41,442 bases of DNA, taken from NCBI GenBank assembly GCA_050257395.1, contig JBLMWU010000050.1, forward strand, positions 1-41,442. The letters are read 5' to 3'. This document shows, one piece after another, positions 1 to 8,378 of the stretch. The notes under the pieces were generated by a model, which did no database searches, was not told the DNA's origin, and worked only from the letters and a program-made list of their open reading frames with translations. Position numbers and translations under genes: made by a program. This stretch comes from JAIRTY01 sp050257395. Its GTDB lineage: Bacteria; Actinomycetota; Actinomycetes; Streptosporangiales; Streptosporangiaceae. Each line of letters begins with the position of its first letter. Position 1 is the stretch's first letter.

Positions 1-911
1 AGCGGGGACTGGTAGCCGCTGACCCAGTGGGACTGCAGCCAGGCGAGCGCCGCGGTCCACACGCCGGTCACCTCCAGCACGCCGACGGCGACCAGCAGGC
101 CCCCGCCCACCCGGGTGATGGTGCGGACATGCCGCCGGGCGAACGCCAGCGCGGTCACCCCGCGCTGGAAGAGCAGGGCGACGGCCAGGAACGGGATGCC
201 CAGCCCGAGGCCGTAGGCGAACATGAGCAGCGCCCCGCGGACCGCGGTCCCGGAGGTGAAGGCCAGGCTCATCACCACGGTGAGGGTGGGGCCGATGCAC
301 GGGCTCCAGGTGAGGCCGAAGAACGCGCCCAGCACCGGCGCGCCGGCCAGCCCGGCCCGTGGCCGGAAGGACGGCCGGGCGATCCGCCCGGTGACCGGGA
401 AGCGGTCGAACACGCCGGCGAACAGCAGGCCCAGCACGATGGTGAGGCCACCGAGGATCTGGGTGAGCCCGGCGGTGTGACTGCGCAGCAGCGAGCCGAG
501 CCCGCCGAAGGCGACCCCCTCGCTGGCGAAGACCAGGGAGAACCCGAGGACGAACAAGGCGGCGCCAGCGACCGTCCGGCGCTGGCGCCGCCGCCCCGCG
601 GCCGCCGGGGCGGCGGCGCGCACCGCCGTGCCCACGGCGCCTCCCGCGGGCGCCGCGCCCGCGCCCGCGGTCCCGGAGACGGCGGGCGCCGCGGCGGCGG
701 CCCCCACGCTGGCGGGCACGCCCCCGGCTGCCGCAGCGGCGGGCCCGGGCTGCTGGGCGCCCACGCCCGCCATTCCGGTCACGTAGGACAGGTAGCCGGG
801 GACCAGCGGCAGCACGCACGGCGACAGGAAGGTGACCGCACCCGCCGCGGCCGCCACCGGCACCGCCAGCAGCAGCGGCCCGGACAGCATGAGGTGGCCG
901 ACACCGCTCAT
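1..911 (-). CDS. ccdA: CcdA-type thiol-disulfide membrane protein (3' end cut by window edge)
   Basis: Membrane protein of the CcdA/DsbD-transmembrane family, which passes reducing equivalents from cytoplasmic thioredoxin across the membrane for cytochrome c maturation or thiol reduction outside the cell. The N-terminus has the family signature SPCVLPLVPGYLSY (about residues 31-44), and a second cysteine lies in LTWSPCIGPTL (about residues 200-210). Several hydrophobic segments follow. An Ala/Gly/Pro-rich stretch at about residues 50-105 separates the first and second membrane parts and is longer than usual. The ATG at 911-909 follows a GGGAGG ribosome site and gives a proper membrane N-terminus. 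About 303 codons are visible; the stop lies beyond base 1. It diverges from the galactanase gene. ResB/ResC partners, if any, would be outside the window. Family assignment is firm; the exact pathway is inferred. Confidence 0.88.
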   Translation of the reverse strand, partial: MSGVGHLMLSGPLLLAVPVAAAAGAVTFLSPCVLPLVPGYLSYVTGMAGVGAQQPGPAAAAAGGVPASVGAAAAAPAVSGTAGAGAAPAGGAVGTAVRAAAPAAAGRRRQRRTVAGAALFVLGFSLVFASEGVAFGGLGSLLRSHTAGLTQILGGLTIVLGLLFAGVFDRFPVTGRIARPSFRPRAGLAGAPVLGAFFGLTWSPCIGPTLTVVMSLAFTSGTAVRGALLMFAYGLGLGIPFLAVALLFQRGVTALAFARRHVRTITRVGGGLLVAVGVLEVTGVWTAALAWLQSHWVSGYQSP

Positions 912-1061
912 GAGCCGCCTCCCTGCCGCACCGCCCCGCCCGCCGATGCCCGCCTGCCGGTGAATGAAGCCGCCGCCCGCGCGGCGGTGGCGTCCGCCCC
1001 AACTTATCCTCCGCCGCGCGCCACGTGCACGGCGGCGCCCGCGTCAGGAAGAGCGCCGCTA

Positions 1062-1090
1062 TTGCCCGGGTTCAGGGTGTGCATTAATGT
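1062..1090 (+). promoter_or_regulatory. Candidate housekeeping promoter for the GH53 gene
   Basis: TTGCCC (1062-1067) and TAATGT (1085-1090) are separated by 17 bases, matching a -35/-10 pair of the main sigma factor. A start near 1097 would leave a leader of about 33 bases before the ATG at 1130, which has GGAGG at 1119-1123. The -10 overlaps an 8-base palindrome, CATTAATG (1082-1089), which could be an operator. Pattern match only. Confidence 0.45.
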
Positions 1091-1129
1091 CCGAGCAAGT
1101 TCGATTCTGTTCGGCTGCGGAGGCGCCCC

Positions 1130-2869
1130 ATGGAGAATGCAGCCCGCACCGCGATCACCATGGCGTGCCGCCGGCTCACCGGCCGGGCGGGATCCCCCGG
1201 CCGGGGCAGCCGCCGGTTAGCCCGCCGCGCCCGGCTGCTGGCGGTCCCGCTGGCCGGGCTGCTGGCGGCGGGAACACCGCTGCTGGCAGGCGGGGCCACC
1301 GCCGGGCACGCCGCCCCGGTCACCCGGGCGGCAGCCGCGCAGGCGGCAGCCGGGCCGGTGGCGGACGGCCCGGGGGTGCCGGTCGATCTCGCGCTCGGCG
1401 GGCAGGCCAGCGCCGACTCCGCGCAGTCCGGCAACCCGGCCGGCAACGCCATCGACGGCGACGCGGGCACCACCTGGTGCCCGGACGGCTGGACCGGGAG
1501 CGTGGTGGTGGACCTCGGCCAGGTGCGCGCGCTGGACGGCATCGGCCTCACCCTGGCCGCGGGCAGCCCCTCGGCCAGCGCAGTCATCGACGTCGCGAGC
1601 ACGCCCGGCGGCTGGGCCACCCTGCCCACGGCCCGGCTGCTCGGCCTGGACCCGCCCGATCCGCAGTACGTGCCGGTCCCGCCGGGCACCCGGGCCCGCT
1701 ACGCCCGGCTCACGGTCAAGAGCGGCACCGGGGCGCCGGTGTGCGCCGGGGAGTTCCGGCTGTTCGGGCCCGACCCGGCGACCACCCGGATGGCGCTGGG
1801 CGCGGACCTGTCCTTCACCGGGCAGGAACTCGCCGCGGGTGCCCGCTTCACCGACCGCGGCCGGCCGGGCACCCCGGTGACGATCATGCGGGACAACGGC
1901 GGGAACTACGTGCGGATGCGGCTGTGGGTGAACCCGCCGCCCGGCTACAGCGACCTGGCCAGCGACCTGGCCCTGGCCCGGGCGGTGCACGCGGCCGGGA
2001 TGAAGATCTACCTGGACATCATGTACTCGGACTTCTGGGCCGACCCGCAGCACCAGAACATCCCCGCGGCCTGGCAGGGCCAGGACCTCAGCCAGCTCAC
2101 GGCGACCGTGCGCACCTACACCCAGCAGGTCGTCGCCGCGTTCGCGAAACAGGGGACACCGGTCGACCTGGCCGCCATCGGGAACGAGATCCGCAACGGC
2201 ATCCTGTGGCCGGTGGGCCAGGTCGACCCCAGCACCGGGGCCGGGTACGACGCCCTGGCGGCCCTGCTCAAGGCCGGGGTCGCCGGCGCGCGGGCGGGCA
2301 ACCCGCCGGGCCACCGGCTGCTGATCATGATGCATTACGACCAGGGCGGCAACAACAAGCTCAGCCAGGCCTTCTATCAGAACCTGATCTCCCGCGGCGT
2401 GCCGTTCGACGTGATCGGGCTGTCCTACTACCCGTTCTTCCACGGCACGATCTCGCAGCTGCGGGCGAACGTCGACGCGCTGGCCACCCAGTTCGGCAAG
2501 CCGATCATCGTCGCCGAGACGCAGTACCCGTGGACGCTGGCCAACGGGGACAGCACCGGCAACTTCGTCTGGCAGCCCAGCCAGGTGCAGCCTGGATACC
2601 CGGCCAGCCCGGGCGGCCAGCTCTCCTTCGTCAGCGACGAGCTGTCCATCCTCGCGCAGGTCCCGGGCGGCCTGGGGGCGGGCCTGTTCTACTGGGAGCC
2701 GGAGTGGATTCCGGGCGTCGGCTGGGAGCCGGGCGCCGGTACCCCGAACGACAACCTGACCCTGTTCAGCTTCCAGGGCACCGCCCTGCCCTCGATCGGC
2801 ATCTTCCGCAGCCCGGCCGCGGTCTGCGCCAGCTACGACCCGTACGACGTCCCCTGCGCCGTCGGCTAG
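1130..2869 (+). CDS. Secreted GH53 endo-beta-1,4-galactanase with discoidin-like module
   Basis: Probable extracellular arabinogalactan endo-beta-1,4-galactanase, cleaving beta-1,4-galactan side chains of plant pectin. The 579-residue protein starts with an Arg-rich n-region and a hydrophobic core at about residues 36-58, ending near an Ala-His-Ala cleavage site: a signal peptide. Residues 85-213 look like an F5/8 type C (discoidin) carbohydrate-binding fold, including NAIDGDAGTTW and VVDLGQ. Residues 221-579 match glycoside hydrolase family 53: MALGADLSF at its start, the acid/base Glu353 in AIGNEI and the nucleophile Glu463 in VAETQYPW. ATG 1130 is chosen for its GGAGG site; an internal ATG at 1160 would also leave a signal peptide. 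It stands alone and converges on the DUF1697 gene with a 4-base gap. Activity on galactan is inferred from the family. Confidence 0.9.
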   Translation: MENAARTAITMACRRLTGRAGSPGRGSRRLARRARLLAVPLAGLLAAGTPLLAGGATAGHAAPVTRAAAAQAAAGPVADGPGVPVDLALGGQASADSAQSGNPAGNAIDGDAGTTWCPDGWTGSVVVDLGQVRALDGIGLTLAAGSPSASAVIDVASTPGGWATLPTARLLGLDPPDPQYVPVPPGTRARYARLTVKSGTGAPVCAGEFRLFGPDPATTRMALGADLSFTGQELAAGARFTDRGRPGTPVTIMRDNGGNYVRMRLWVNPPPGYSDLASDLALARAVHAAGMKIYLDIMYSDFWADPQHQNIPAAWQGQDLSQLTATVRTYTQQVVAAFAKQGTPVDLAAIGNEIRNGILWPVGQVDPSTGAGYDALAALLKAGVAGARAGNPPGHRLLIMMHYDQGGNNKLSQAFYQNLISRGVPFDVIGLSYYPFFHGTISQLRANVDALATQFGKPIIVAETQYPWTLANGDSTGNFVWQPSQVQPGYPASPGGQLSFVSDELSILAQVPGGLGAGLFYWEPEWIPGVGWEPGAGTPNDNLTLFSFQGTALPSIGIFRSPAAVCASYDPYDVPCAVG

Positions 2870-2873
2870 CCGG

Positions 2874-3455
2874 TCAGCTGCCGCAGAGGCCGAGCAGCTT
2901 CGTCACGGTCGCCCAGTTACGGGCCGTGGCGGCCTCACCGGCTGCCAGCCGGCCGCTGGGCCGGCTCAGCCGGGCTGCCAGCTCGCTGCGCCCGTAGCCG
3001 TCCGGGGTGTGCAGGTAGAGCACCCGGCCCACGTAGGTCGCCGTGTCCCGGCTGCCTTTCGCCGCGGCTGCCTGCTGCGCCGCCGCCACCGCCGCCCGCC
3101 GCTCCGGCGCCGGCTCAGCGCTCAGGAACACCGCGTGCAGCGCCTTCGGGTTGGGCTCGTCCGGGTACGGGTTGTCCCGCACGACCCGGGCCAGCTCGTC
3201 GCGGGAGACCACGATCACCTTCGGCCGCACCGTCAGCGCGCCCGCGATCGCCGCCTCCAGTTCGGCGGCGAGCTCAGCCGTGTCTTCCCGTTCGGTGGAA
3301 AAAAGCACGTTCCCGCTCTGGATGTAGGTGGCGACGCCGGCGTGCCCCAGCCCGGCCACCACCGTGCGGAGGTCCGCCATCGCCAGCTTGACACCGCCGA
3401 CGTTGACCCCGCGCAGGAGAGCGACATGAGTAGCCACCCACCCATCCTGCCGCAT
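2874..3455 (-). CDS. DUF1697 family protein
   Basis: Small cytoplasmic protein of the DUF1697 family, whose biochemical role is not established. The diagnostic N-terminus ATHVALLRGVNVGG is followed by LAMADLR, TYIQSGNVLF and, near the C-terminus, ARNWATVTKLL, all typical of the family. From ATG 3455 it has 193 residues. A GTG at 3437, six codons downstream, sits behind an AGGAT-like ribosome site and gives an N-terminus closer to that of relatives, so it may be the true start. It diverges from the acetyltransferase gene across about 42 bases, so both promoters must be compact. No catalytic residues can be assigned. Confidence 0.85.
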   Translation of the reverse strand: MRQDGWVATHVALLRGVNVGGVKLAMADLRTVVAGLGHAGVATYIQSGNVLFSTEREDTAELAAELEAAIAGALTVRPKVIVVSRDELARVVRDNPYPDEPNPKALHAVFLSAEPAPERRAAVAAAQQAAAAKGSRDTATYVGRVLYLHTPDGYGRSELAARLSRPSGRLAAGEAATARNWATVTKLLGLCGS

Positions 3456-3497
3456 CGGCCCGGCTGGCCGTACCCGGTGACAGGCTGGCCAGCCTGG

Positions 3498-3971
3498 ATG
3501 CGCCACGATGGGGCGGTGACCACACCCCCGCCGCGGCCGCGCCAGGCGCGGGCGGAGGACTACGGCCCCATCGCCGCTGAGGTGGACCGGTGGTGGGGCA
3601 GGCCCGTGCTCGCGTCGCTGCCCCGGCTCTTCCTCGACCACTTCCACCGCAGCAGCCTGGTCGTGGACGGCCCGGACGGGCCGGTGGCGTTCCTGATCGG
3701 GATCCTGTCCCCGTCCCTGCCGGAGTGCGCCTACATCCACTTCGCCGGGGTCGCCCCCGGAGCCCGCAACCGCGGCCTGGCCCGCGCCCTGTACGAGGAG
3801 TTCTTCGCCCTCGCCCGGGCGGACGGCCGCCGCACCGTCAGCGCGGTCACCTCGCCGGGCAACGACGGCTCCGTCCGCTTCCACCAGGCCATGGGCTTCA
3901 CGGTGACCGGCCCGGTGCCCGGGTACAACGGCCCGGGCCGGGACCGGATCGTGTTCAGCCGTTCCCTGTAG
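3498..3971 (+). CDS. GNAT family N-acetyltransferase
   Basis: Stand-alone GCN5-related N-acetyltransferase of about 157 residues; substrate unknown. The fold is seen in the strand YIHFAGVAP followed by the acetyl-CoA loop ARNRGLARALYEEFF (R/Q-x-x-G-x-A type), then TSPGNDGSVRFHQAMGF, the usual C-terminal part where Asn and the GF motif close the fold. ATG 3498 is used; a GTG at 3516 is an equally good start and begins nearer to the fold. It runs toward the flavoprotein gene with one base between the stops, so no separate terminator fits there. Confidence 0.82.
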   Translation: MRHDGAVTTPPPRPRQARAEDYGPIAAEVDRWWGRPVLASLPRLFLDHFHRSSLVVDGPDGPVAFLIGILSPSLPECAYIHFAGVAPGARNRGLARALYEEFFALARADGRRTVSAVTSPGNDGSVRFHQAMGFTVTGPVPGYNGPGRDRIVFSRSL

Positions 3972-3972
3972 C

Positions 3973-5376
3973 TCAGCCCAGGTCCGCCAGGGCCGTCTCG
4001 ATGGCGCGGTGGAAGGTGGGGTAGGCGTAGATCATCTCGCGCAGGCGCGGCACCGGCACCCGCGCGTGCACCGCCAGCGCCAGCGCCCCGAGCACCTCCC
4101 CGCCGCACGGGCCCGCCGAGGTCGCCCCGACCAGGATGCCGCGGTCGGCGTCCGCGACCAGCTTGATGAAGCCGTCGTTGCCGGCCTTGTGAATCCAGCC
4201 GCGCGCCGACTCCGGGACCGGCGCCAGCCCTGTCCGCACGGTCAGGCCCTGTTCCCGTGCCTGCGCCTCGGTGAGGCCCACCGCGCCGATCTCCGGGTCG
4301 GTGAAGGTGACCCGGGGGACCGCGTGGTACTCCGCCCGGAAGGAGTCCTTGCCGAGGATGCCGGACACCACGATCCGGGCCTGGTACATGGACATGTGGG
4401 TGAACGCGCCCTTGCCGGTGATGTCGCCGAGCGCCCACACCCCCGGCGCCGCCCGCAGATGGTCGTCCACCGGGATCGCCCGCAGGCTCTCGTCGATCCC
4501 CACCGCGCCCACGCCGATCCCGGCCAGGTCCGTCTTCCGGCCCGTGGCCACCAGCAGCGCACCGGCGGCCAGTTCCGTCCCGTCCGCCAGGGTGAGGGTG
4601 AAGCCGCCGCCGCCGTGGCTGACCCGCTCGGCGGCGTGCCCGGTCCGCACGCCGATGCCGTCCGCCGTGAGCGCCCGGGCGAGCAGGTCACCGGCCTCCG
4701 GCTCCTCCAGCGGCAGCAGCCGGCCGGCGCCCTCGGCGACCGTGACCCGGCTGCCGAAGCGGGCGAACACCTGCGCGAGTTCCGCCCCGATCGGGCCGCC
4801 GCCCAGCACCACCAGCGAGGCCGGGACTTCTGCGGCCTCGATGGCCTCGCGGTTGGTCCAGAACGGGGTGCCCGCCAGGCCGGGGACCGGGGGCACCGCC
4901 GGCGCCGTCCCGGTGGCGATGACGATGCCGCGCCGGGCCCGCAGCACCTGGCCGGGCCCGGCGTCCCCGCCCCCGGCCGGCACCGGCGTCACGGTGACCT
5001 CGCCCGGCCCGGTGATGCGGCCGTGGCCGCGCACGAGCAGCCCGCCCTTGCCGGTGAACCGGTCGGCCGCGACCGTGTCGTCCCAGCTGTCGGTGGCCTC
5101 CTCGCGGATCCGGCGGGCCACCGGCGCCCAGTCCGCGGTCACCTGCGCGGCGCCGGCCATGCCCGGGATCCGGCGGCCCTCCGCCAGCAGGTCAGCCGCC
5201 CGGATCATCATCTTGGACGGGACGCAGCCCCAGTACGGGCACTCGCCGCCGACCAGCCGGGACTCCACCCCGGCGACCGCCAGGCCCGCCTCGGCCAGCG
5301 TGCCGGCGGCGTACTCGCCGCCCGGGCCCAGGCCGATGACGACGACATCGACCTCCTGCTCAGCGCTGGTGCTCAC
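3973..5376 (-). CDS. FAD-dependent pyridine nucleotide-disulfide oxidoreductase (dihydrolipoyl dehydrogenase-like)
   Basis: Flavoprotein of the class I disulfide oxidoreductase family (lipoamide dehydrogenase, mercuric reductase, glutathione reductase). Of 467 residues, the N-terminus VVVIGLGPGGEYAAG binds FAD; the redox pair is Cys46 and Cys51 in GGECPYWGCVPSK; a second Rossmann motif LGGGPIGAELAQ binds NAD(P)H; GVWALGDITG is the second FAD contact; and a C-terminal dimerisation domain follows. The usual C-terminal HxHPTxxE active-site element reads YAYPTFHRAIE, so the first His is Tyr, a variant that separates it from true lipoamide dehydrogenases. GTG 5376 is preferred over upstream starts because GGGAGG precedes it. 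No 2-oxoacid dehydrogenase genes are nearby, so the disulfide substrate is unknown. Confidence 0.85.
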   Translation of the reverse strand: MSTSAEQEVDVVVIGLGPGGEYAAGTLAEAGLAVAGVESRLVGGECPYWGCVPSKMMIRAADLLAEGRRIPGMAGAAQVTADWAPVARRIREEATDSWDDTVAADRFTGKGGLLVRGHGRITGPGEVTVTPVPAGGGDAGPGQVLRARRGIVIATGTAPAVPPVPGLAGTPFWTNREAIEAAEVPASLVVLGGGPIGAELAQVFARFGSRVTVAEGAGRLLPLEEPEAGDLLARALTADGIGVRTGHAAERVSHGGGGFTLTLADGTELAAGALLVATGRKTDLAGIGVGAVGIDESLRAIPVDDHLRAAPGVWALGDITGKGAFTHMSMYQARIVVSGILGKDSFRAEYHAVPRVTFTDPEIGAVGLTEAQAREQGLTVRTGLAPVPESARGWIHKAGNDGFIKLVADADRGILVGATSAGPCGGEVLGALALAVHARVPVPRLREMIYAYPTFHRAIETALADLG

Positions 5377-5622
5377 GGTGCCTCCCGCAATTTTGTCGGT
5401 GCCGGGTGATGTGCTTGGGCCCATGCCGGGTACCTGGAGGAGAAGCGGCCCCCGCACCGGGCCGGGCAGGGGGCCATCGGCAAGCGACCCACCAGGGGCG
5501 ACGGCACAAATGACTCACCCTAGTTCACTCCTGGATGGTGCTATGGGAGGATCGGGGGAACCCCCGGCGGTGAGCCGGGCAGCAGGGGACGTGGCGCCGG
5601 AGACACGGACTGGGGCGATCGG

Positions 5623-7002
5623 ATGAGGACCTCACCCCCCGCTGGCACGCGCGCGTCCGGGCGGCCCCTCAGTGAGGATGATGCCGCGGAGCACGCCCAC
5701 GGCATCTGCTTCAAGACCGGCCCGCCCGGTCAGCTCGGTGTCGAACTCGAATGGCTGGTCCGCGACTGCCGGGATCCGGCACTCCCGGTGGACCACGAGC
5801 GGGTCAAGGCGGCCCTGGCCCCGCTGTCAGACCCCGGAGCCCTGCCCGGCGAGGGCAGGCTCACCGTTGAGCCAGGCGGCCAGATAGAGCTGAGTTCCGC
5901 GCCCGCCGCTGGCGTCGGCGCGTGCGTGGCCGCGGCGTGCGGCGACCTCACCGCGCTGCGGCGAGCGGCGGGCGCGGCCGGGCTCGGCCTGGCCGGCCAG
6001 GGCGTCGACGCCTACCGCCCGCCCCGCCGGCTCCTCCAGCTCCCGCGCTACCGGGCCATGGAGGAGTTCTTCGACCGGTCCGGCCCGTGGGGCCGGATCA
6101 TGATGTGCAGCACCGCGTCCGTCCAGGTCTGCGTGGACGCCGGGGACGATGGCGACGGCCCGTCCGGATACCGGTGGCGGTGGCAGCTCCTGCACGCACT
6201 CGGGCCCGTCCTGGTGGCCGCGTTCGCCAATTCGCCGATGCTGGGCGGCCGCCCCTCCGGCTGGAAATCCACCCGCCAGGTGGTCTGGGCCCGGCTGGAC
6301 CCCAGCCGGACCCGGGCTCCCGCGGGCGCCGAGCCGCCGTGGGCCAACGGGCACCGGCGGCCGCAGCCGGCCGATCCCCGGGCCGGCTGGGCCGCGTACG
6401 CGCTGGACGCCGACGTGATGTGCGTCCGGCGGCCCGGGCCCGGCAGCTGGACCGCCCCGGCGGGGATGACCTTCCGCGACTGGGTCCGGGGCGCGGGGGA
6501 CCGGCCGCCCACCCTGGATGACCTGACCTACCACCTGTCCACCCTGTTCCCCCCGGTGCGCCCGCAGGGCCACCTGGAGCTGCGGGTGATCGACGCCCAG
6601 CCGGGCGACGACTGGATCGTGCCGGCCGCCGTGGTCAGCGCCCTGCTCGACGACCCGGCGGCGGCGCAGGCCGCGATGGCCGCGGCGGAACCGGTGTGGG
6701 CCCGGCCCGCGGGCCCCGGCGGCCGCCCGGGCGACGGCTCGCCCTGGCTGCGCGCGGCCCGGCACGGCCCCGCCGACCCCGGGCTGGGCTTGGCCGCCCG
6801 GCAGTGCTTCGAGGCCGCCGACGCCGCGCTGGGCCGGGAGGGGGCACCCGCGCCGGTGCGGCACGCGGTCGCGGCCTTCGCGGACCGCTACGTCAGCCGC
6901 TGCCGCTGCCCGGCCGACGACGAGCTCGACCAGTATCACGCCAGCGCCGGGCAGCCGCCTACCAGCCGGACCCCCGTCATCCCCCTGGAGGAGCGATCAT
7001 GA
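5623..7002 (+). CDS. egtA: Glutamate-cysteine ligase of ergothioneine synthesis, EgtA
   Basis: ATP-dependent ligase making gamma-glutamylcysteine, the sulfur donor for the EgtB step. The 459-residue protein has LGVELEWLV near the N-terminus, VEPGGQIELSSAP in the active site and a glutamate-cysteine ligase 2-type core with RIMMCSTASVQVCVDAG. It is the first gene of egtABCD and overlaps egtB by ATGA at 6999-7002. The 246 bases upstream (5377-5622) separate it from the divergent flavoprotein gene and presumably hold the operon promoter, but I found no convincing -35/-10 pair. ATG 5623 has only a weak ribosome site. Identity rests on family motifs plus the operon. Confidence 0.9.
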   Translation: MRTSPPAGTRASGRPLSEDDAAEHAHGICFKTGPPGQLGVELEWLVRDCRDPALPVDHERVKAALAPLSDPGALPGEGRLTVEPGGQIELSSAPAAGVGACVAAACGDLTALRRAAGAAGLGLAGQGVDAYRPPRRLLQLPRYRAMEEFFDRSGPWGRIMMCSTASVQVCVDAGDDGDGPSGYRWRWQLLHALGPVLVAAFANSPMLGGRPSGWKSTRQVVWARLDPSRTRAPAGAEPPWANGHRRPQPADPRAGWAAYALDADVMCVRRPGPGSWTAPAGMTFRDWVRGAGDRPPTLDDLTYHLSTLFPPVRPQGHLELRVIDAQPGDDWIVPAAVVSALLDDPAAAQAAMAAAEPVWARPAGPGGRPGDGSPWLRAARHGPADPGLGLAARQCFEAADAALGREGAPAPVRHAVAAFADRYVSRCRCPADDELDQYHASAGQPPTSRTPVIPLEERS

Positions 7003-8369
7003 CATCGACGCACGAGACACCCGCCGCAGCCGGGCCGGGCAGCCCGGAGCTGGGCACGGAGGCGCTGCGCGAGGTGATCGGCAGCAGCCTGCTGGCCGCC
7101 CGCGAGCGGACCCGGCTGCTGACCGAGTGCGTGGACGACGAGGACCTGGTGCGGCAGCATTCGCCGCTGATGTCGCCGCTGGTGTGGGACCTCGCGCACA
7201 TCGCCAACCAGGAAGAGCTGTGGCTGCTGCGCGCGGTCGGCGGCCAGGAGCCCATGCACCCGGAGATCGACCCGCTGTACGACGCCTTCGAGCATCCGCG
7301 CGCGCAGCGGCCGCGGCTCCCGCTGCTGCCGCCGCGGGAGGCCCGCGCCTACGTGCGGGAGGTCCGGGGCAAGGTGCTCGACCTGCTCGACAGCGTCCGG
7401 CTGTCCGGCGCGCCGCTGGTCACCGGCGGGTTCGCCTTCGGCATGGTCGCCCAGCACGAGCAGCAGCACGACGAGACGATGCTGATCACCCACCAGCTGC
7501 GGGCGGGTGCGCCCGCGCTGGCCGCGGTGCCGCCGGAGCCGGCCCCCGACGCCCTCAGCCTGCCGGCCGAGGTGCTCGTGCCCGGCGGCCCGTTCACCAT
7601 GGGCACCTCGGACGAGCCCTGGGCGCTCGACAACGAGCGGCCCGCGCACGTCGTGGAGCTGCCGCCCTTCCACCTCGACACCACCCCGGTCACCAACGCC
7701 GCCTACCAGGAGTTCATCGCCGACGGCGGCTATGACAACCCGCGCTGGTGGAGCCCGGCCGGGTGGGACCACCGGCAGCGGGCCGGCCTGACCGCGCCGC
7801 AGTTCTGGCGGCGGGAAGGCAGCGGCTGGGTGCGGACCCGGTTCGGCGTCACCGAGCCGGTGCCGCCCGCCGAGCCGGTGCTGCACGTGTGCTTCTACGA
7901 GGCCGAGGCGTACGCGGCGTGGGCGGGCCGGCGGCTGCCCACCGAGGCCGAGTGGGAGAAGGCGGCCCGCTTCGACCCGGAAACCGGGCGCACCCGCCGC
8001 TACCCCTGGGGCGACGCCGCCCCCACCCCGGACCTGGCCAACCTCGGCCAGCGGCACCTCCAGCCCGCCCCGGCCGGCGCCTACCCCGCGGGGGCGGCGC
8101 CGTGCGGGGCCCGGCAGCTGATCGGGGACGTGTGGGAGTGGACGGCCAGCGACTTCCGCCCGTACCCCGGGTTCCGGGCCTGGCCGTACCGGGAGTACTC
8201 CGAGGTGTTCTTCGGCGAGGGGTACAAGGTGCTCCGCGGCGGATCGTTCGCGGTCGCCCCGGTCGTCTGCCGCGGCACCTTCCGCAACTGGGACCACCCG
8301 GTCCGGCGGCAGATCTTCTCCGGGTTCCGCACCGCCCGCGACGCGGGCCCGGCCGCCAGCCGGGCGTGA
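6999..8369 (+). CDS. egtB: Hercynine oxygenase (sulfoxide synthase) EgtB
   Basis: Non-haem iron enzyme that joins gamma-glutamylcysteine to hercynine with O2, giving the sulfoxide intermediate. It has 456 residues. An N-terminal DinB-like helical domain supplies the iron ligands: His67 in DLAHIAN and His153/His157 in QHEQQHDET. The C-terminal formylglycine-generating-enzyme-like domain begins near VPGGPFTMGT and includes RRLPTEAEWEKAARF, DVWEWTAS and VLRGGSFAV. ATG 6999 follows GGAGGAG and overlaps the egtA stop, so translation is probably coupled. Length and motifs match actinobacterial EgtB. Confidence 0.95.
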   Translation: MTSTHETPAAAGPGSPELGTEALREVIGSSLLAARERTRLLTECVDDEDLVRQHSPLMSPLVWDLAHIANQEELWLLRAVGGQEPMHPEIDPLYDAFEHPRAQRPRLPLLPPREARAYVREVRGKVLDLLDSVRLSGAPLVTGGFAFGMVAQHEQQHDETMLITHQLRAGAPALAAVPPEPAPDALSLPAEVLVPGGPFTMGTSDEPWALDNERPAHVVELPPFHLDTTPVTNAAYQEFIADGGYDNPRWWSPAGWDHRQRAGLTAPQFWRREGSGWVRTRFGVTEPVPPAEPVLHVCFYEAEAYAAWAGRRLPTEAEWEKAARFDPETGRTRRYPWGDAAPTPDLANLGQRHLQPAPAGAYPAGAAPCGARQLIGDVWEWTASDFRPYPGFRAWPYREYSEVFFGEGYKVLRGGSFAVAPVVCRGTFRNWDHPVRRQIFSGFRTARDAGPAASRA

Positions 8370-8378
8370 GCCTGGCCG

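Noticed and set aside
27..1220. 397-codon top-strand open frame over the CcdA gene
   Set aside because: The translation is low-complexity; the bottom strand encodes a clear CcdA protein with signature motifs and a good ribosome site.
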